A stretch of DNA of 64,000 nucleotides, taken from NCBI GenBank assembly GCA_001466705.2, contig LATX02000249.1, positions 62,001 to 126,000 on the forward strand, read 5' to 3'. The first letter of the stretch is position 1, and each line of letters begins with the position of its first letter. The notes under the pieces were generated by a model. That model worked only from the letters and a program-made list of their open reading frames with translations, searched no databases and was not told the DNA's origin. The position numbers were made by a program, and so were the translations under genes. This document shows positions 58,321 through 64,000 of the stretch, one piece after another. Origin of the DNA: Moniliophthora roreri. Taxonomy: Eukaryota > Basidiomycota > Agaricomycetes > Agaricales > Marasmiaceae.

Positions 58321-59480
58321 TGATGGGATAAGCCATCGCCACCGTGAGCCACGCTATCCCAGATTGAAGTCCGCTCAAACTACCAGCGGCAATAACGTGG
58401 TCCCAGGCCTCCCAGGCATTCCAAAAGAGCGTTCATAATACTACAGTTGGTGTTATATGGCTCTTCGGGAGCGTTTGTGCATGCCTAATTACGACACAGG
58501 ACATGGCATCGCTTGGAGTGACGGTACACGGTGAGATGACAGTCTGTGTGATCGCCATGTGCTGATGAAAGCCGCGGAACAAAAAATGGGTAATCAAAGT
58601 TGATGCATTGCAAAGGCATGTGAGGAAGGAGGCAACGAGCGTCATGTGCTCAGAGACAAAAGAGGGTGCTTAGTGTTCGTATTGGTGAGTTAAGGCACGA
58701 TGAGCGTGATCGAGACTTGGAGTTGTGAGATGACAATGCTAGTTTGATTTCTACTCCAACGAGATGTTAGTAGGCGCTATCAGACGTTATTTGACAAATC
58801 CACGAAAATCTCACACACACCTGACGTTTTCTGACGTCGGTCTGCTTGATTCCTTCTTCTTCTCCGGGCCACAGGCTTGAAGTGTAACCAAAAGAGACTT
58901 TAGAAAAGGACAAGGAACATTCCCTAACACTCCCCACGAGACGGACTTGGAGAAAATTTGTCCCTTGCGGTCCGTGCACAATTCGCCTCAAATTCCCCTA
59001 TGCCCTAAATTTCCCCACGCTCAATTCTTTGTTTCTAACCATCATCCCCACTACCCAATAGCTCCCCTACACTAATCTACTCTTTCTCCCCGCCTGTGTC
59101 TTTAGCTGTCTCGAAACGAAACTCGATAGTTCCGGATACAATGCAGGGAGTACGAGCGGTGAAACGGTACGCGTAGTGTTTACTTGTCGTTTATGCGAAA
59201 CTAAACATATTGAGACGCGTCAGACACCTTGGAAGTGACCTAGACAACGGCGCCAGGCAATATACCGCTGTCGACCGTAGAAAATCATTACCCTTGTACT
59301 AAACCTTCTACGTGTTACGGCTAGCCGTGTCGTTAGGATAACGCTCCTCGTTTCAGGCCAGAAGGTTGTTGGAGTCGGGCAGATTAGGGCAGAGGGTCTC
59401 GCGGGCACAGTGGGAGTCCGGGAGATACTTATATCTTGGCGGTTGGAGAGAACCCTCTTTCTAACCTTTCCACTTTCTCA
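58321..59480. other. CpG-normal stretch, no recognisable gene
   Basis: No conserved protein is visible on either strand. Several frames of 60-75 residues are open by chance. The stretch from 59.03 to 59.13 kb is pyrimidine-rich on the plus strand (CATCATCCCCACTACCC), as seen near fungal transcription starts. Confidence 0.35.
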
Positions 59481-59489
59481 AATAGTTGT

Positions 59490-60232
59490 GTGAGTGCCTT
59501 CATCCCGCTATGGATAACGCTAACAATCTTTCCAATTTTAGCTACCGGAGCTTTCTTCGCCCAGTCCGATGTTGTAAGTACCTGATGACTTCTTAACGAT
59601 ATCATCCAAATGCTCACTCGAACCGCAAAGTTACCGTATTTCTCTTGGAAATTTCTCCGCCTGCCTTTCGGGCCAGTTTCGCCGGATTGTCGTATCCACT
59701 CAGCAGTGCCTTCCAGTCCAGGGGCTCAAATCGAAGCAGGTATGCCTTTACCTCATAGGCAATGGTCCATTACTGTACATCATTTCAAACGCTGGAAAAA
59801 GCCTGTCTTCTCCCTCTACAGGCTTTGCCCTCGGAACCGAGTCCCTGTACTGTGTCTGCCTGCTTTAGTCGGCGGTGGATACTTCAGGACCATGAACGTA
59901 AATGGCGATGCCATCCCGAAGTATGCCGCCGTTCAGGATATCCTCGTTGGTGCAGCAGCGCTCTGCTCATTGATTTTTGCACCCTTCGGGCCAGAGTACG
60001 TTGTCCAATCTAGCTACAGTATTGTCACTCATACTATTTCTCAGGAATCATGGTTTGCATTTCGAACGATACAAGACAGCGTTTGATCGACAAGACTAGC
60101 ATGGGTAAGACTCAGGTCAATCCATCGATACGGAGAGTGACGGCGAGAACAACTTACAAGGCTGTCCCCGAAGGATTCATGTCCGATGCCGCTCGAAAGG
60201 TATTTCCCGTATTTGCATCCCACGAACTTTGA
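59490..60232 (+). CDS. Possible small secreted protein gene, unrecognised
   Basis: On the plus strand around 59.5 kb the frame PLWITLTIFPILATGAFFAQ ends like a signal peptide (FAQ) and is followed by a possible donor. Downstream fragments with plausible splice sites are open (59610-59750, 59820-59935, 60050-60232, including TTYKAVPEGFMSDAARKVF). I cannot assemble them into a convincing protein and know no family with this order, so this is a weak gene call. It might equally be a decayed gene. Confidence 0.25.
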
Positions 60233-60494
60233 CTGATAAAGTGTGCTCCAGTAATTGCTGAACATCCGAGATACTTTGTCCACGCCAGCAAATTCCTTTC
60301 CGAATTAAACATCAGGAGCCAGCGACAGACATACGATATTTAGATATCAGTCCGCAATTAGTACTGTACCTCTATGTTGTATGCCATGTAGTTGTCGTAG
60401 TGCATCCGGTAACTTAGCGCTTTGCGCGTGGTGTGGGGATACCCCCGGAAGGTGATGTCACCCCGCGAGTCGGAATTTTAACATCTACTACCCA

Positions 60495-61263
60495 ATGCTC
60501 GAGCAATTGCCTGCAAAAGTAATACTCCTCATTCTCTCAACTCTATCTGTCTCATCTCTTCATTCACTCAAACTCACCTCAAAAGCATGGAACGACTTTC
60601 TGCAAACGAACGAAGGCACGGTATATCATGCTGCTGCTGTCGTGCACGAGTACATCGACTCAACTTCTGAGGGATTCGATCGGCTTCCTTCTCTTCGAGG
60701 GTACTAGCTGGGATGGGAGAGAACTGGAAGACCTTTTGTAAGCCCCCAATCTCGTTTCGAAATGTTCTACTTTACTTACTTATCGTCAAGGTCAGCGGAG
60801 AATGCAGCTGGAGAAGAGTTGGAAAGGATTGGCCCCATGATCTCGGCTTGCAAAGTATTCGGCTACTGCAAAGTCCGTTCATCCTGTCAAAGTAGACGAA
60901 GTTCATGGGTTCATCATAACCAGTTACACTTCCCGCGTCTTTGGGACCGCGGGCCTGCTAGTCTTGGATATGAAAAACGATCAGGTACTTTGGAGGCTTA
61001 TATCAAGTATCGAGTATCGGAACGGATATCCCATCTTTGATCGTCTCGGGGATCGGAAGGAGGTCTGGCGGGTTGCAACGATATCAGACCCTTCTCCTCC
61101 TACTCAATCTCAGCAACCGCCACCACCTTACACACAACGAAATCAGCTCGCCGTATCTCTCTCTGCGGCTGCTGAATATGCACACACCTATCCCTGGGGA
61201 CGTTTCTTGGCGATCATTCAACCTAAGATAGAGAATTTAATCAACTATGGTGTCTTTGACTGA
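60495..61263 (+). pseudogene. F-box protein, damaged
   Basis: The start MLEQLPAKVILLILSTLSVS, continuing LHSLKLTSKAWNDFLQTNEG, is a clear F-box, the domain that binds Skp1 in SCF ubiquitin ligases. Downstream, after an intron ending near 60779 (ATCGTCAAG), follow RRMQLEKSWKG, SRLAKYSATAKSVHPVKVDE, HGFIITSYTSRV, LLVLDMKNDQVLW, and NGYPIFDRLGDRKEVWRV, matching the middle of agaric F-box proteins with a beta-propeller-like region. Problems: the first exon changes frame before WDGRELEDLL, a TGA separates KGLAP and SRLAKY (60836 region), and the frame changes once more near 60.96 kb. It ends early at 61263 (NLINYGVFD) compared with relatives. It is probably broken. Confidence 0.65.
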
Positions 61264-61758
61264 TGATAGCAACTTGAACACGTCGAGAAAGAGCTGTATT
61301 AAAAAGTATGAAGTACGCTGGAAAGACTGATATTCACGGGAAGAGGACGACGTACATGAAGAAATTTGGCGCGTTCTACTACTTGCTTTGGGTAAACATC
61401 TCCCACGCACGAACCACCGGCCCCGGCATTTCACCTCGCCGGCAGTCGTTCTTTTTCTCATCCATGGTTCCGACCGCGAGCAAAAAAATCATTTATACAG
61501 CATGCTCGGCTCCTCCACCGATACCTCACCAGAAATAACTCCAAAAGCCAACAATATATCAGCCCCATGACCCAAGAGCTCACTGAATCTGGTTACTTCG
61601 ATATGCTGTCATGCGGCAACCGGTCTAATTCCATCATGATGCTTCTCATGCTCAGAGGAATGCTTCTCTAACAGTAAGTCCCCTCCACGGGTCATACGAC
61701 GTACTAGCGTATTCACGGATCCATCTGCTACGTCGTCTCTCTCTCTCTCTTTCCCTTG

Positions 61759-63333
61759 ATGTTGGCATTCTCTGTCCTGTCCCTCATTTTACCTTTACTC
61801 TGGACGACTTTCGTTGCAGGATGGCCGCTGTTGTGGAACCGAGAAAGGTGTGACTATATCTGTATCTTGAGAGACTATATAATAACAGCTCAAACTGAAC
61901 TTGCAGTCCATCGGTGTGCAATGGGCGCCCTGAACTCTGCAGAAGAAGATACTCCAATATAACCTTCATCGGCGCACACAATTCGTATGCCTTCAGTGAA
62001 GATCCGCTGGCTCGTACGCTCTTGGGGCTGTCTCTTCCATGTATTTGATACTGATGGGGTCGTGATAGTGTCGAGAAACCAGAGGATCAACGTCAGTCAG
62101 CAGTTGGATTTGGGTGTTAGGCTGTTACAGGCTCAGGCGCATGTGTAGGTCTTGGATTCATCCTGTCGGTTTTCTGGGCATTGACGAGTGCGCGGACCAT
62201 TAGAGATGACGGAGAGTTGCATTTTTGTCACACAAGTGAGTGTGATGGCCTTCTGATCCTTTTATAATGCTCACGCAGTCTTCTTAGGCTGCGTACGTGT
62301 TTCTGGAGCACACTCTACCTTCTTCATATTCATCCAGTCCCTATAGTCTCTTTTAGACGGCGGCACGGTTGAAGATTACCTCAAGATTGTCAAATCCTTC
62401 CTTGACGCGCACCCTACTGAAGTCTTGACACTCATCTTCACCAACCCCGAAGAACAATCCGTGAAAGATGTCTGGGAGCCAATATTCGACAAAGTCGGTA
62501 CGCGATCGACCCTTACTTCACCCGGTTTTGATTTTGACCATGTCTCATTACGTAGGTCTTGATTCAATGGCTTTCGTTCCGGATAATGTCCCGCTCAGAT
62601 ATGACGAATGGCCTACCCTAGGCGAGATGATCAACGCCGGGAAAAGGCTGGTCGTATTCCTGGATTCCGGAGCAAATACCACCGAGGTTCCTTTCATATT
62701 ACCGCAATTCGAAATGGTAACCGTAATCGCTCTTCTCCTTGGTTTAACTCACGAAGCTGTTCAACGTAGGTCTGGGAAACACCCTTCAGTACCACCGATT
62801 CCACCTTTCCATGCTCAATCGACCGAATTCAAGGCCCACTTCTGCCTATGGATCATCTATACATGATTAATCATTCCTTGAATACCAACGTGTTCCCGAT
62901 ACCGGGTGGAGCCGGTGTCATTGTACCGAATGTTTTCGAAGCTGAAACTACCAATGGTGTCAAGTCGTCAGTGACTGTCGCTTTACTCTAGTCCTCCTCG
63001 GCTGACGGGTATACGATAGAATCATGGATAATGTCCGAGGCTGCGCGCCTTTCGCGATGGACAAGAACCCCAATTTCATTCTGTTGGACTGGGTAGACGA
63101 GGGAGAAGCGTTCTTGGCTGCTGACCAGCTGAATGGTTTTACGTCACCGTGAGCGCGTTTTTTTTTGTTTTTTGCTTAAGCCATCGGGTTGTACAAGCTA
63201 ACTGCCTTGCTGTAGGTCCCAATCCGCGCCTGCAACCGGGGGAGAGACTAACAATGCTCCAGCAAGATCAAGACATGGTCCATGGCTCGCGATATTGACT
63301 CTTGGATTTGGTGTACTTGCGCTGGGTTCATGA
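61759..63333 (+). CDS. PLC-like phosphodiesterase, secreted, probably GPI-anchored
   Basis: The ATG at 61759 opens a signal peptide (MLAFSVLSLILPLLWTTFVA). With short introns (61848-61906, 62014-62068, 62145-62203 and others) the product reads CNGRPELCRRRYSNITFIGA, HNSYAFSEDPLA, QLDLGVRLLQAQAHV, DDGELHFCHT, LLDGGTVEDYLKIVKSF, EVLTLIFTNP, LVVFLDSGANTTEVPFILP, then GCAPFAMDKNPNFILLDWV and DQLNGF. GAHNSY and HFCH supply the two His of the PI-PLC X-type TIM barrel superfamily; the natural substrate of these fungal proteins is not established. The C-terminus (NNAPARSRHGPWLAILTLGF then GVLALGS) looks like a GPI-anchor signal. All introns seem functional, although the join near 62.24-62.36 kb is ambiguous. 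It converges with a paralogue at 63571. Confidence 0.85.
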
Positions 63334-63432
63334 GATTTTACGACAATTTTTACGACCTTTACGATCTGCGATGACCCCATGACCTTTATTGTATCCTAGA
63401 CATTCCTAAATGTAGCATAGAAATTGATTTAC

Positions 63433-63521
63433 AGTCATTCCGGAAAATAATGGGACGGTGCGAACTGAGACATGACTCGTATGACTTGCTTCTTTGGTGA
63501 CACTATTTTCCGGAATGACTG
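63433..63521. mobile_element. 89 bp mariner-like MITE between the two PLC-like genes
   Basis: The element has perfect inverted arms: with the flanking TA included, TACAGTCATTCCGGAAAATA at 63431-63450 and TATTTTCCGGAATGACTGTA at 63504-63523. TA at both edges is the target duplication expected for Tc1/mariner/pogo transposons, and CAGT is a common end of that group. The inner 53 bp are not palindromic. It lies between the ends of two convergent genes, so its transcript-hairpin could affect 3' ends of both. Confidence 0.85.
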
Positions 63522-63570
63522 TACAGCTCCGTACACATGTACAAACATTGGTATCATCGAGGTATCATAA

Positions 63571-64000
63571 TCACGCAAACCCGTTCAATATATCCATAGC
63601 TTTCTTGCCCTCTCCGACGTTGACATAGTCCAACATGACAAAGTTTGGTGCCTGTCCTCCTGCGAATGGTGCACACCCACTGGCATCTGCGAGAATTCTG
63701 TAAAGAGAACCACTAAGCTCGTTGTGCCAATAGTCAGAATGGCGCGCAAGTACTCACGAAGGTACGCCATTCGTCTTTGGTGCATCCTCCCTGTCACTGA
63801 TGAGCACACCGTCTCCAATGGGAATGATGTTGATGTTCAAATTGTGATTGAGCATATGTAAATGTTCTTCAGGCGACAATGGACCGTCAATCCTATCGAC
63901 TCTGCATGGGAAATTAGGATCTGTTGAGCTGAATGGTGGTTCCCAAAGCTAGGTGACATCATGATGAGCGAACGTTTTTCACAAGATAGCACGCTTCACT
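63571..64000 (-). CDS. PLC-like phosphodiesterase, C-terminal part, runs off window
   Basis: The minus-strand exon ending at 63571 reads ILADASGCAPFAGGQAPNFV, then MLDYVNVGEGKKAMDILNGF and stops with A. Upstream, past a 60 bp intron near 63.71-63.76 kb, come NLNINIIPIGDGVLISD and REDAPKTNGVPS, then RVDRIDGPLSPEEHLHMLNH and LWEPPFSSTDPNFPC near 63.95 kb. These align step by step with the neighbouring gene (GCAPFA, NFxLLDxV, LNGF). Unlike it, this protein ends directly after LNGFA, so it lacks the C-terminal GPI-type signal and would be soluble if secreted. The catalytic N-terminal half lies beyond the window. Confidence 0.85.

Noticed and set aside
1..64000. tRNA and rRNA genes
   Set aside because: I scanned for tRNA-like A and B box pairs and conserved rRNA segments and saw none that I could support.

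Overview
The window looks like a repeat-rich contig from a basidiomycete fungus, most probably an Agaricomycete. Genes have short (about 50-60 bp) GT-AG introns. The recognisable proteins belong to families I know from mushroom-forming fungi: a multi-spanning membrane protein family ending in PHIG-like C-termini, a membrane protein with ankyrin repeats, a GH76-like membrane-anchored protein, an F-box protein and PLC-like phosphodiesterases. The transposons (hAT, Helitron, Copia, TIR elements) are also typical. The genus cannot be read from the sequence.

Layout. 1-23 kb is almost entirely transposon debris: LTR-like direct repeats (2.6-3.9 kb), a broken Copia gag (6.0-7.4 kb) behind a ~930 bp tandem duplication (7.5-9.36 kb), a small hAT element with a perfect 8 bp target duplication (9.67-10.53 kb), a broken Helitron helicase (11.2-12.5 kb), a 6.7 kb hAT-type element carrying a transposase, a divergent accessory gene and a cluster of odd palindromes (12.49-19.23 kb), and a 1.3 kb TIR element (21.07-22.36 kb). 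23-53 kb holds five copies of one membrane-protein family, all on the minus strand: A (23.2-25.1), B (29.9-31.7) and C (36.7-38.6) look intact; D (46.5-47.8) and E (52.5-53.3) are broken. Between A, B and C lies a ~6.8 kb tandem block with decayed gene remains, partly present a third time at 41.7-42.5 kb. A broken GH76-like gene (44-46.2 kb) and a membrane/ankyrin gene (53.7-56.4 kb) lie in the same zone. 56.4-64 kb carries a 1.6 kb TIR element, a damaged F-box gene and two convergent PLC-like genes separated by a tiny mariner-like MITE; the last gene runs off the window.

The most striking large-scale pattern is CpG content. The window is a mosaic of CpG-starved and CpG-normal segments with sharp edges. 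Gene bodies A and B are CpG-starved islands inside or next to CpG-normal DNA, while the paralogue C is CpG-normal. Where recent copies can be compared (the 930 bp tandem repeat; the 3' flanks of B and C) many differences are CpG to TpG/CpA. Several broken genes carry TGA stops where a CGA codon is likely ancestral. This fits mutation driven by cytosine methylation that covers transposons and some, but not all, members of this gene family.
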